Shown here: piece after piece, positions 1 to 7,120 of the stretch | Numbering within the stretch: the stretch's first letter is position 1 | Layout of the letters: each line of letters starts with the position of its first letter | Origin: Thermoproteota archaeon | Lineage (GTDB): Archaea > Korarchaeota > Korarchaeia > Korarchaeales > Korarchaeaceae | Length of the DNA stretch: 64,000 bases | Direction: 5' to 3' | NCBI GenBank assembly: GCA_027491415.1 | Contig: JAOZFH010000047.1 | Span: 1-64,000, forward strand | Program-made: the position numbers and the translations under genes | Notes under the pieces: generated by a model | Databases searched by the model: none | What the model saw: only the letters and a program-made list of their open reading frames with translations | What the model was told of the DNA's origin: nothing

Positions 1-906
1 AGGGACTTCGGCCTGGCATATAGCCCTGAGAGGATCTACGTGGGCAGGGCCCTGGCGGACATAGTCGAGAGGTACCCCAAGATCGTGGGAGGGGTCGGCC
101 CAGAGAGCGCCCGGGTCGCCGCTGCCCTCTACCGAGAGGTGGCGAAGAAGGGCGTGATGGTCCTGTCCAGCGACGTCGCGGCGGAGTTTGAGAAGCTCGC
201 GGAGGGGGCCTACAGAGACGTCAACATAGCTCTGGCCAACCAGCTGGCGATCCTAGCCGCAAGGCTGGGGGTCGAGTTCGAGGAGATCAGAGAGGCGGCA
301 AACAGCCAGCCGTTCTGTCATCTCCACCGTCCTGGAACGGGCGTCGGGGGGCCCTGCATTCCCATCTACCCTCACTTCCTCCTCGAGGTGGCGCGTGACG
401 CCGGAGCCGACCTCAAACTCGTAGAGCTAGCCAGGGAGATCAACTCTGAGATGCCGAGACGCGTGGCCCACCTCGCCCTGGAAGGGGCAGAGCGGGCCGG
501 GTTGAACCCGAACTCCGCCAGCGTGTGCGTCCTAGGACTCGCCTTCAGGGGAGGGGTGGCAGACGCCCGCCTCAGCCCGACCTACGATCTCGTGGGGGAA
601 CTCCTGAGGTTGGGGTTCCGCGCCGTGAGGGTGCACGATCCCAGAGTCCGAGCTGGGGGGGGCCTGCCTCGGGGGGTCAGGCTCCTCTCCGACCTTCGCG
701 CCGCGCTCCAGGGGTGTCAGGTGGTCGTGCTCTCGACCGACCACCCCGAGTACGTCGGGATGAGCCTGGCAAGACTCCGCGAGCTATCTCAGGGGGCTCT
801 GCGGGTGGTGGTAGATGGGAGGGATTGCCTGGACGCCAGGCACGTGCCGGAGGGGATGATATACCTGGCTGTCGGGAGGCCGATCAGGGTTGGGGGATCC
901 GGCTGA
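1..906 (+). CDS. Nucleotide-sugar dehydrogenase (WecC/UGD family), 5' end cut off
   Basis: This family oxidises a UDP-sugar (glucose or N-acetylmannosamine) to the uronic acid with two NAD+, for surface polysaccharide or glycan precursors. The reading frame is open from base 1, so the start lies outside the window; 301 codons remain. Visible are the end of the NAD domain (YSPERIYVG), the central helix region (YRDVNIALANQ), the active-site loop GVGGPCIPIYPHFL with the catalytic cysteine at fragment codon 119, and the C-terminal UDP-binding domain (LGLAFRGGVADAR). Odd: the Asp that follows the Cys by four residues in WecC/UGD proteins is Tyr here (codon 123, TAC). The paralog at 36763 keeps Lys-Asp. 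The end overlaps the next gene by 17 bases. Confidence 0.9.
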   Translation, partial: RDFGLAYSPERIYVGRALADIVERYPKIVGGVGPESARVAAALYREVAKKGVMVLSSDVAAEFEKLAEGAYRDVNIALANQLAILAARLGVEFEEIREAANSQPFCHLHRPGTGVGGPCIPIYPHFLLEVARDAGADLKLVELAREINSEMPRRVAHLALEGAERAGLNPNSASVCVLGLAFRGGVADARLSPTYDLVGELLRLGFRAVRVHDPRVRAGGGLPRGVRLLSDLRAALQGCQVVVLSTDHPEYVGMSLARLRELSQGALRVVVDGRDCLDARHVPEGMIYLAVGRPIRVGGSG

Positions 907-1735
907 CATCCTGAGGAGACCGGACCGGCCACCCGACAGGGAATCTTTTCTTCGGCTGCTCGAGGATGCCGAGGAGGAGTTCTCGGGGATCCGCCACCTG
1001 CTGGAGGTTGAGGACCCTGAGTGGCCCGTGCTCTTCGTGGGGGACACCCACGGGGACCTCGAATCGGCCGTCAGGGCCAAGGAGCTGGCGGATGAGAGAG
1101 GGGCCAGCGTCGTCTTCTTGGGCGACTACGTCGACAGGGGGCCGAACCAAGTCGAGACCCTGTCCTTTGTGCTTGCTTGGAGGCTCGTCGAACCGGAGAA
1201 GGTGGTGATCCTGCGGGGGAACCACGAGAGCCCCCTCACCAACCCGTACTACGGCTTCCTGCGGGCTGTGATTGGTCTATATGATAAGCAGGTGTACGAC
1301 CAGGCCACGCGGACGTTCGCACAGCTCCCCTACGCCGCCAGAATGGGGGGTGAGGTGCTCGCTATTCACGGAGGGCTTTCAAGAGGGATCAGCGGTGTGG
1401 AGGAGATAGCTGGCCTGCCCAAGGGGGATTTGAACCCCGATCACCCGGTCGCCATGCAGCTGCTGTGGAACGATCCGGACGAGTCCATTGAAGACTTCGC
1501 CCCCAGCGTGCGTGGCCCCGGAGTTTTCAGGTTCGGGAGGAGGGCCTTCCGCGACTTCATGGATAACTCAAGGCTGAGGTTACTGGTGAGGGCCCACGAG
1601 TTCTTTCCGGAGGGGGTGCGAACGTTCTTCGGGGGGAGGCTCCTCAGCGTCTTCAGCTGCAGGTTCTACGGCGGAACTCCTGCGGCCCTCCTAATGGAGG
1701 AGGGGCTTAGCTGGAGGATAGTCCCCCTCTCATGA
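890..1735 (+). CDS. PPP-family serine/threonine protein phosphatase
   Basis: Metallophosphatase of the PP1/PP2A-like PPP superfamily, probably dephosphorylating Ser/Thr phosphoproteins in the cytoplasm. The three metal-binding signatures are all present: GDTHG (about 51-55), GDYVDRG (78-84) and RGNHE (109-113), followed by a later HGG box and an RAHE box near the C-terminus. Length 281 residues is usual for the family. The TTG start at 890 lies inside the end of the upstream sugar dehydrogenase; an N-terminal stretch of about 45 residues before the catalytic core looks poorly conserved, so the exact start is uncertain. Substrate unknown. Confidence 0.9.
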   Translation: MGDPADILRRPDRPPDRESFLRLLEDAEEEFSGIRHLLEVEDPEWPVLFVGDTHGDLESAVRAKELADERGASVVFLGDYVDRGPNQVETLSFVLAWRLVEPEKVVILRGNHESPLTNPYYGFLRAVIGLYDKQVYDQATRTFAQLPYAARMGGEVLAIHGGLSRGISGVEEIAGLPKGDLNPDHPVAMQLLWNDPDESIEDFAPSVRGPGVFRFGRRAFRDFMDNSRLRLLVRAHEFFPEGVRTFFGGRLLSVFSCRFYGGTPAALLMEEGLSWRIVPLS

Positions 1736-1749
1736 GGCTCTGGCAGTGT

Positions 1750-2442
1750 TCAGTACCACTCCACGTAGTAGTCCCAAAACACCCTCCCAGGCGCCTCCCG
1801 CCTCCTCCTAGCGGCCTCCCTTAGTGGCGATCCGAGGACCAGCCCCGTGATGAAGCCCCCTACGTGAGCCCACCAGGCCACCCCGGAGATGCCGAGAGCC
1901 CCCATGATGAGCTGGTACACGAACCAGAAGCCGATGTAGTAGTAGGCGGGTACCCTGACAACCTGCCAGAAGAAACCGTAGGTTACCACGGTCTGGATTC
2001 TGGCGTGGGGGTAGAAGATCCAGTAAGCGCCGAGGACTCCGCTTATCGCTCCCGAAGCCCCCACCGCGGGGATGTACGCCGCGGGTGGCGTGAGGCTGGC
2101 CAGCACGTGGAGTCCCGTTGCACCGACGCCCGAGGCCAGGTAGAACGCAAAATACTTGGCCTTCCCGAATGCCGCCTCTACGTTGTCCCCAAAGATGTAC
2201 AGGTAAACCATGTTGCCTATCAGGTGGGACCAGCCGCCGTGCAGAAACATGGACGTGAATATTCGGTACGCGTTTCCCAGCGGGTCGGCCAAGAACGCGG
2301 CGGGAATGAAGCCGAAATCGTACACGGCCCGCTCAAGGCCGTACGCCAGCTCCCAGAGGAAGACCACTGTGTTGATGATGATGAGGGCGTAGGTGACGAC
2401 TGGCCTTACCCCGCTTGGGTTCTCATCTCTGATGGGGAACAT
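1750..2442 (-). CDS. Rhomboid intramembrane serine protease
   Basis: Integral membrane protease that cleaves transmembrane substrates. Six or so hydrophobic helices are visible. The catalytic dyad is the Ser of GASG (about residue 130, in AVGASGAISG) and the His of WWAHVGGFITG (about 193). The family's L1-loop region and the GNMVYLYIFGD helix are present. Length 230 residues fits a minimal rhomboid. The ATG start is supported by GGTGA six bases upstream. It is convergent with the phosphatase gene, 14 bases apart. Substrates cannot be told from the sequence. Confidence 0.93.
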   Translation of the reverse strand: MFPIRDENPSGVRPVVTYALIIINTVVFLWELAYGLERAVYDFGFIPAAFLADPLGNAYRIFTSMFLHGGWSHLIGNMVYLYIFGDNVEAAFGKAKYFAFYLASGVGATGLHVLASLTPPAAYIPAVGASGAISGVLGAYWIFYPHARIQTVVTYGFFWQVVRVPAYYYIGFWFVYQLIMGALGISGVAWWAHVGGFITGLVLGSPLREAARRRREAPGRVFWDYYVEWY

Positions 2443-2542
2443 GGGACATCACCTCGGGCTCAGCCGACCCTCTTCCGGGGCACTGGACCCCCTCTTGCCG
2501 AATAGTCATCATCGCCTTAGACCTCACTCCCGGTGCAAGTAT

Positions 2543-2992
2543 TTAGGACTTGAGGACCCTCCCCCGGCGATCTATCTCGCCAGCCCTGATTCTGGTGGAG
2601 CTCAGCCTTCCCCCGTCCTCTGCGGGGATGAGGGGACACGCCACGATGTATAGGGGCCGAAGTCCTCTCTTTCTGCGGGCCTCGTTGACCAGCAGCGCCC
2701 CCGGAATGGTCTCCTCTGAGACCACCAAGGTGTCCGCCCTGCTGTCCTCTCCAGCCGGTCCGACCGGGTCCGTTATGCGTACGACCTCGTGATCAACGCC
2801 GAGACTTCTCAGGAAGTCCTCAACAGCCCTCTTCCTGACATAAAAGGGTTCTATCATATCCCTGTACCTTTTCGACCTGAGGAGAGGTCCGTCGGCGAGG
2901 CCCACGAACACCTCTCGGCCTATGGAGGCCGCTAGCCTCAGCAGGGACTCGTGCCCGGCGTGAAGCCTGTCGAACGTACCCGCCACGATCAC
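2543..2992 (-). CDS. coaD: Archaeal phosphopantetheine adenylyltransferase
   Basis: Transfers AMP from ATP to 4'-phosphopantetheine to give dephospho-CoA, the penultimate step of CoA synthesis. Nucleotidyltransferase fold: GTFDRLHAGH near the N-terminus holds the HxGH-type ATP motif, and SSTRIR near the C-terminus is the second ATP motif. I place the start at GTG 2992, which overlaps the stop of the upstream HAD gene as GTGA and gives 149 residues beginning right before the IVAGTFD strand; a longer frame from TTG 3031 would overlap that gene by 43 bases. Same transcript as the HAD and SIS genes. Confidence 0.92.
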   Translation of the reverse strand: MIVAGTFDRLHAGHESLLRLAASIGREVFVGLADGPLLRSKRYRDMIEPFYVRKRAVEDFLRSLGVDHEVVRITDPVGPAGEDSRADTLVVSEETIPGALLVNEARRKRGLRPLYIVACPLIPAEDGGRLSSTRIRAGEIDRRGRVLKS

Positions 2993-3675
2993 CCTTCCAA
3001 AAGGCTTTCCGCACGACCCGCGATCTCCCAAACAGACACCACCTCTATATCCGGCGCCGTTGCTGAGTCCTTGGATGCGCTCTTGCCTCTCCTGACCCTG
3101 ACCGTCTTCATGCCGAACTCGCTGGCGGAGTCAACCCCCTCAGGCCTGGCAGTCACGTAGATGCAGTTGGCGGGGTTTACTCCCAGCTCTTCGAGGGCAG
3201 ACCTGTGTCTCTCGGGGTCTGGTTGACCTACCCACGCTCTCTCGAAGAAGTGGTGTAGGCCCAACCTGATAACCTTCTCCCACTCCTTCACGGGGCTCCC
3301 GGGCGAAGACAGACCGAGGCCGTAGCCGCGATCTCGAAGCGTGAGGAGGGTCTTGAAGACCTTGGGGAGCGGCCTCAAGAAGGCGCGCTTGGTGTCGTGA
3401 TAGGCTATTACGCCGGCAGCTATGACCCTCGCGTCCACCCTCAGGCCGAGCGCCGATATGGCGTCGTCGAAGTGCCTCGTGTAATCCTCCCCCCTCTCCT
3501 CGACCACCTTGTTCACCTTCCTCAGTAGGACCTCAAAGTCCGCGGGCAGTCCGGCCTCAATCATAGCAACAACCGCGTTCTCCCGGGCCATCCTCTTCAG
3601 CAAGGTTGCGTCATACAAGACGTCGTCCACATCGAACAACCACCAGACTCGAACTCCCTCAGAACCGGAGCTCAT
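2989..3675 (-). CDS. HAD-superfamily hydrolase
   Basis: Haloacid-dehalogenase-like phosphatase of unknown substrate. Motif I (FDVDDVLYD) supplies the nucleophile and acid/base Asp pair close to the N-terminus, motif II is the LSSPG segment, and motif III lies near the KEWEK helix. A helical cap is inserted after motif I. The usual motif IV Asp pair is unclear: the corresponding stretch reads YVTARPEGVDSA. Length 228 residues. The ATG follows the stop of the SIS gene with no gap and its own stop overlaps coaD, so the three genes are translationally coupled. A CoA-pathway role is possible only by neighbourhood. Confidence 0.82.
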   Translation of the reverse strand: MSSGSEGVRVWWLFDVDDVLYDATLLKRMARENAVVAMIEAGLPADFEVLLRKVNKVVEERGEDYTRHFDDAISALGLRVDARVIAAGVIAYHDTKRAFLRPLPKVFKTLLTLRDRGYGLGLSSPGSPVKEWEKVIRLGLHHFFERAWVGQPDPERHRSALEELGVNPANCIYVTARPEGVDSASEFGMKTVRVRRGKSASKDSATAPDIEVVSVWEIAGRAESLLEG

Positions 3676-4674
3676 TCACATCACCCTCACGGACGCATCC
3701 GGGTCTATACCCAGGATGAGCGTGACCTTCAGGGCGAGGAGTAGCAGCGCTGGAGCGTAGACCAGCGGGGCTATCTCCCCCGGCGGATTGACCCCCAGCG
3801 GTACGTGGGGACCAGCCGGGCCCACGCCGATCACTATGGCGCCGTACCTCTCCGCAGCCATTTTGACCTCTGGGTTTCTCTCAGGTTCTAAAACCAACAC
3901 CGGCGTGCCAGCCGAGAGGAGTCGGTGCTTCGTGGCCAAGAACTCTCCCGGCGATGCGACGTCGCACATTATGCCCGACATCATCGTCAGCCGGTAAGAG
4001 AACTCCTGGGCCGCAGGCTTCACGCCGTTGGTGGAGACCACGAAGAGAAGCCGAGAGCGTGCGATCAGCTCGGCCGCCTCATCGGCTACGGATTCAGCTC
4101 TCCCGAGAGCCTCGGCGGCCTGTTCGGGCGCCGCCTCCAGGAGGGAACGGAGGGAGTGAGCCCTGGCAGGCATCCCCGCCAGCCTCGCAACCTCCGCCGC
4201 CAAGAGCAGGCCCGCCACCGACATGGGTGAGAAGAGGCCCATTCTCCCGGGTCCCCTCGTGAACACGAGGCCGTAATCTGATGCCCTGTGCAGGGTGCTC
4301 CCCGGGCTGCCCAGTACGGAGATCACGGGAGCGGCTGGATCCCTCTTCCTTAGTTCCCTGATGGCCAGCAGCGCCTCTCGCTCCTCCCCTGTCTCAGAGA
4401 AAATCACCGCGGCGGGCCTCTTGGGCCTCTCCGCAAGCCAATTCGAGAAGTCCTCAGCGTCCATTTCAATGGCCCCCGGACCGCCCACCTTGCCGAGGAT
4501 TCTGCCGAGGAGGGAGGCTGGGTGCAGGGTGGGGCCCACTCCGATCGAGTAGACGAACTCCCTCGAGGCGAGAGCCTCCGCGGCGTACCTGGCCGGGACT
4601 GAGAGTATGGAGAGGGCCCTCCTCATGAGGGCAGGCTGCTCGAGTATCTCACCCCTCGTCTCCTCGCCCCGCAA
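3676..4674 (-). CDS. Double SIS-domain protein (sugar-phosphate isomerase-like)
   Basis: Two tandem SIS (sugar isomerase) domains, as in the isomerase half of GlmS and related aldose-ketose isomerases or deglycases. The first domain shows SIGVGPT and SETGEE where GlmS has an SxSGxT phosphate loop, so the phosphate-binding serines are partly altered. The second shows FVVSTNGVKPAAQEFSYRL and TPVLVLEPE. Length 332 residues; no glutamine amidotransferase domain. The start is a TTG about 33 bases downstream of a TATA-like CTTAATTT, so a nearly leaderless mRNA is likely. Function unproven; it could be a phosphosugar-binding or isomerising enzyme of glycan metabolism. Confidence 0.75.
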   Translation of the reverse strand: MRGEETRGEILEQPALMRRALSILSVPARYAAEALASREFVYSIGVGPTLHPASLLGRILGKVGGPGAIEMDAEDFSNWLAERPKRPAAVIFSETGEEREALLAIRELRKRDPAAPVISVLGSPGSTLHRASDYGLVFTRGPGRMGLFSPMSVAGLLLAAEVARLAGMPARAHSLRSLLEAAPEQAAEALGRAESVADEAAELIARSRLLFVVSTNGVKPAAQEFSYRLTMMSGIMCDVASPGEFLATKHRLLSAGTPVLVLEPERNPEVKMAAERYGAIVIGVGPAGPHVPLGVNPPGEIAPLVYAPALLLLALKVTLILGIDPDASVRVM

Positions 4675-4704
4675 ATCGTCTCGAGGTGGCCCCCGGGGGC
4701 CTCC

Positions 4705-4712
4705 AAATTAAG
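4705..4712 (-). promoter_or_regulatory. TATA-like box of the SIS-HAD-coaD operon
   Basis: CTTAATTT read on the minus strand, centred about 34 bases before the TTG start of the SIS gene. The predicted transcription start (about 27 bases downstream) falls within ten bases of that start. Confidence 0.5.
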
Positions 4713-4770
4713 TCCTCCCGATTCGAGTCGGTCCACAACCGTTAAGGGAGACCCGCGAACCGGGCGAAGG

Positions 4771-4775
4771 GGTGA
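4771..4775 (+). promoter_or_regulatory. Shine-Dalgarno that defines a CTG start (M42 peptidase)
   Basis: GGTGA, six bases before CTG 4782. An in-frame stop (TGA 4773-4775) lies inside it, so the peptidase cannot begin further upstream, and no ATG, GTG or TTG occurs in frame until 4914. Confidence 0.7.
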
Positions 4776-4781
4776 CTCGAG

Positions 4782-5858
4782 CTGCTCGCAGACAGGGTCG
4801 AATTCTTCAAGAGGCTAAGTGAGGCGTTTGGGCCATCTGGCTTTGAGGTAGAAGTCGCGAGACTCGTTAGAGAAGAATACGGGCAGTACGCCGACCAAAT
4901 CCTCTACGACGGCTTGGGCTCCATCATACTGAGGAAGGGGGGCGGCGTCGAGGACGGGCCTCGCGTCCTCCTCGCGGGACACATGGACGAGGTCGGGTTC
5001 ATCGTGAAGGGCATCACAGAGGGGGGCTACCTAGCCTTCCAGACCCTCGGAGGCTGGGTGACCACGACCCTTCCCGCCCACAGGGTGGTGGTCAGGTCCA
5101 AGAAGGGCGATCACGTCGGTGTTCTCGTCTCGAAGCCCCCTCACCTCCTCCCACCGGAGGAGAGGAAAAAGGCGCCCGACGTGAAGGACCTCTACATCGA
5201 CGTGGGCGCAACTAGTAGGGACGAGGTCAAGGAGATGGGCATCAGGATCGGCGATCCGGTCGCCCCGCTCGCCGACTTCAGGACCCTCAGGGGAGGAGAG
5301 GTCTGGCTCGGGAAGGCGTTCGACGACAGGATCGGTGTGTTCATGGCGATGGAGGTCCTCAGGCAGCTTGGATCAGACCATCCCAACGTCGTCTACGCGG
5401 CCGGAACGGTACAAGAGGAGGTGGGCCTTCGGGGTGCGGAGACAACCGCCGACGTCGTGAACCCTGACGTGGCCATCGTCTGTGAGGTGGACATAGCCGG
5501 AGACGTCCCGGGGGTGACGGAGCGTGAGGCGCCGGCCAAGATGGGGAAGGGGGCCTCGATAATAACCTGGGACAGGACCATGATACCCAATCAGGCCCTC
5601 AAGGAGCTGGCCATCTCGGTGGCGGAGGATCTGGGCCTACCCTACCAGCTGTCGGCGGTCTCCGGAGGGACGGACGGGCACAGGATCCACCTGCACTACC
5701 GAGGGGTTCCCACAATCGTGATATCCGTCCCTACGAGGCACATTCACTCCCACAGCTCCATGCTCATGCCCAAGGACGTCGACGCGGCCATAAGGCTGAT
5801 CTCGGAGGTCGTCAAGAGGTTGGACCGGGAGACAGTCGAGTCGCTGACCCGCATCTGA
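4782..5858 (+). CDS. M42-family metallo-aminopeptidase, CTG start
   Basis: Cobalt/zinc aminopeptidase of the glutamyl-aminopeptidase/TET type, forming large self-compartmentalising peptidase shells in archaea. Metal and catalytic residues are all present: HMDE (His67, Asp69), AFDDR (about 180-183), QEEVGLRGAE (Glu212-213), CEVDIAGD (Asp237) and HSHSS near the C-terminus. The conserved N-terminus (FFKRLSEAFGPSGFE, about residues 8-22) is encoded upstream of the first ordinary start codon (TTG 4914), so translation must begin earlier. CTG 4782 follows GGTGA by six bases and gives 358 residues, the normal M42 length. Confidence 0.88.
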   Translation: MLADRVEFFKRLSEAFGPSGFEVEVARLVREEYGQYADQILYDGLGSIILRKGGGVEDGPRVLLAGHMDEVGFIVKGITEGGYLAFQTLGGWVTTTLPAHRVVVRSKKGDHVGVLVSKPPHLLPPEERKKAPDVKDLYIDVGATSRDEVKEMGIRIGDPVAPLADFRTLRGGEVWLGKAFDDRIGVFMAMEVLRQLGSDHPNVVYAAGTVQEEVGLRGAETTADVVNPDVAIVCEVDIAGDVPGVTEREAPAKMGKGASIITWDRTMIPNQALKELAISVAEDLGLPYQLSAVSGGTDGHRIHLHYRGVPTIVISVPTRHIHSHSSMLMPKDVDAAIRLISEVVKRLDRETVESLTRI

Positions 5859-5932
5859 CCCAGGGTCCGCCACCAGGTCCCACCCCCATTTTATTATCCC
5901 CGCCGAGTTCCAACCTTCGAGGGCTCTCCCCC

Positions 5933-7120
5933 GTGGTGAGGGCGATCAGGCAGAGGACGGTCAGGGACATCCTGCTCGAGATGAAGGATCGATCCGAACT
6001 CGCCGTGAGCCTGGCGTACGCGGCCCTGATGTACAACGACGACGAGATCGCGGATGAGGTGCTGGAGCTGGAGAACGAGCTGGACGACCTCAGGTACGAA
6101 CTCTCCGTCAGGACGATAGTGGCCGGCAGGTCGCTGGAGGAGGCAGAAGAGCTCGCCGCCATACTCGAGGTCGGGGCTGCGGCAGACGAGATCAGCGACG
6201 CGGTGGCCGACCTCGCCAAGATCATTCTGAGGGGCTACCCGCTCCACGAGTCAATCTCGGCCGCGTTCATGGAGTCGGAGGAGATCATCGGCCTGGTGAG
6301 GCTTGGCGAGGGCGCCCCGCTGGCGGGCATGAGGGTGTCTGAGCTGTACGAGCCGGAGAAGCTGGCGGGGTGCGACATCCTCGCCGTGAAGCGGGCTGGC
6401 AGGTGGCTGTTCGACTACCCAGACGACCTGGTCCTGCAGGAGGGTGACATGCTCCTCTTGGAGGGGACCAGAGAGGGGGTGGAGGCCGTGAGGTCCCTCC
6501 TCGGCCTGCCGATCAGGTCCCGCCCCGAGAGGGTTGAGGTCAGCCAGGAGTCCAGGGAGCTGGCCCACTCTCTCCAGGTGCTCAGGGCTCACTCCGAGCT
6601 GATGGTGTACCTGGCATACGCGTCCATGCTCATGAACAGCCAGGCCATAGCCCTCGAGGTCTCGAGGCTGGAGGACGAGATCGATGAGCTACACGAGGAG
6701 TTCGAGGTGAAGGTCCTAAAGGGACTGGCGGGGAAGGCAGACCCCCGGGCCGTGGTCGGGCTCCTTAGGGCCGGTTCTGCGGCAGAGAGGATAGGGGACG
6801 CCGCACATCGGATGGCCAGCGTCGTCGAGAGGGGAGTCGCTATTCACGAAGTCCTCGCCGCAGTGGTGGAGGAGAGCGAGGAGTCCATTGCCTGGGTGCG
6901 CGTGGGAGAGGACTCCCCTGCAGACGGAAGGGAAATTGGCGAACTGGAGTTGGAGGAGTCTACCGGAATGGAGATCCTCGCCGTGAGACGCGGGCTTAGG
7001 TGGGTCTTCGAGCCGAAGGACTCGTTTAGAATCAGAAGCGGGGACATCGTGATACTGCTCGGACCTCCCGACGGTCTGGAGGCCGCCCTCAAGGTGCTGG
7101 GGGCTGAGGAGATTGAGTAA
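5933..7120 (+). CDS. Duplicated PhoU-TrkA_C protein, likely ion-transport regulator
   Basis: The protein consists of two tandem copies of the same module: a helical PhoU-like domain (about residues 10-110 and 205-300) followed by a TrkA C-terminal (RCK_C) ligand-binding domain (about 110-190 and 305-390). The copies align visibly, for example SELAVSLAYAALMYND with SELMVYLAYASMLMNS and EGDMLLLEGTREG with SGDIVILLGPPDG. RCK_C domains bind small ligands and gate K+ or other cation transporters; PhoU domains regulate phosphate uptake. No transporter gene is adjacent. Start uncertain between two consecutive GTG codons; a TATA-like TTTATTAT lies near 5890. The stop overlaps the next gene by eight bases. 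Confidence 0.82.
   Translation: MVRAIRQRTVRDILLEMKDRSELAVSLAYAALMYNDDEIADEVLELENELDDLRYELSVRTIVAGRSLEEAEELAAILEVGAAADEISDAVADLAKIILRGYPLHESISAAFMESEEIIGLVRLGEGAPLAGMRVSELYEPEKLAGCDILAVKRAGRWLFDYPDDLVLQEGDMLLLEGTREGVEAVRSLLGLPIRSRPERVEVSQESRELAHSLQVLRAHSELMVYLAYASMLMNSQAIALEVSRLEDEIDELHEEFEVKVLKGLAGKADPRAVVGLLRAGSAAERIGDAAHRMASVVERGVAIHEVLAAVVEESEESIAWVRVGEDSPADGREIGELELEESTGMEILAVRRGLRWVFEPKDSFRIRSGDIVILLGPPDGLEAALKVLGAEEIE

Noticed and set aside
3029-3031. TTG start for coaD
   Set aside because: Would overlap the HAD gene by 43 bases and add 13 unconserved residues; GTG 2992 overlapping the stop as GTGA is better.
4782-4914. Frameshift as the explanation of the missing peptidase start
   Set aside because: The frame is open and in phase from 4776, and encodes the conserved N-terminus; only the start codon is unusual.
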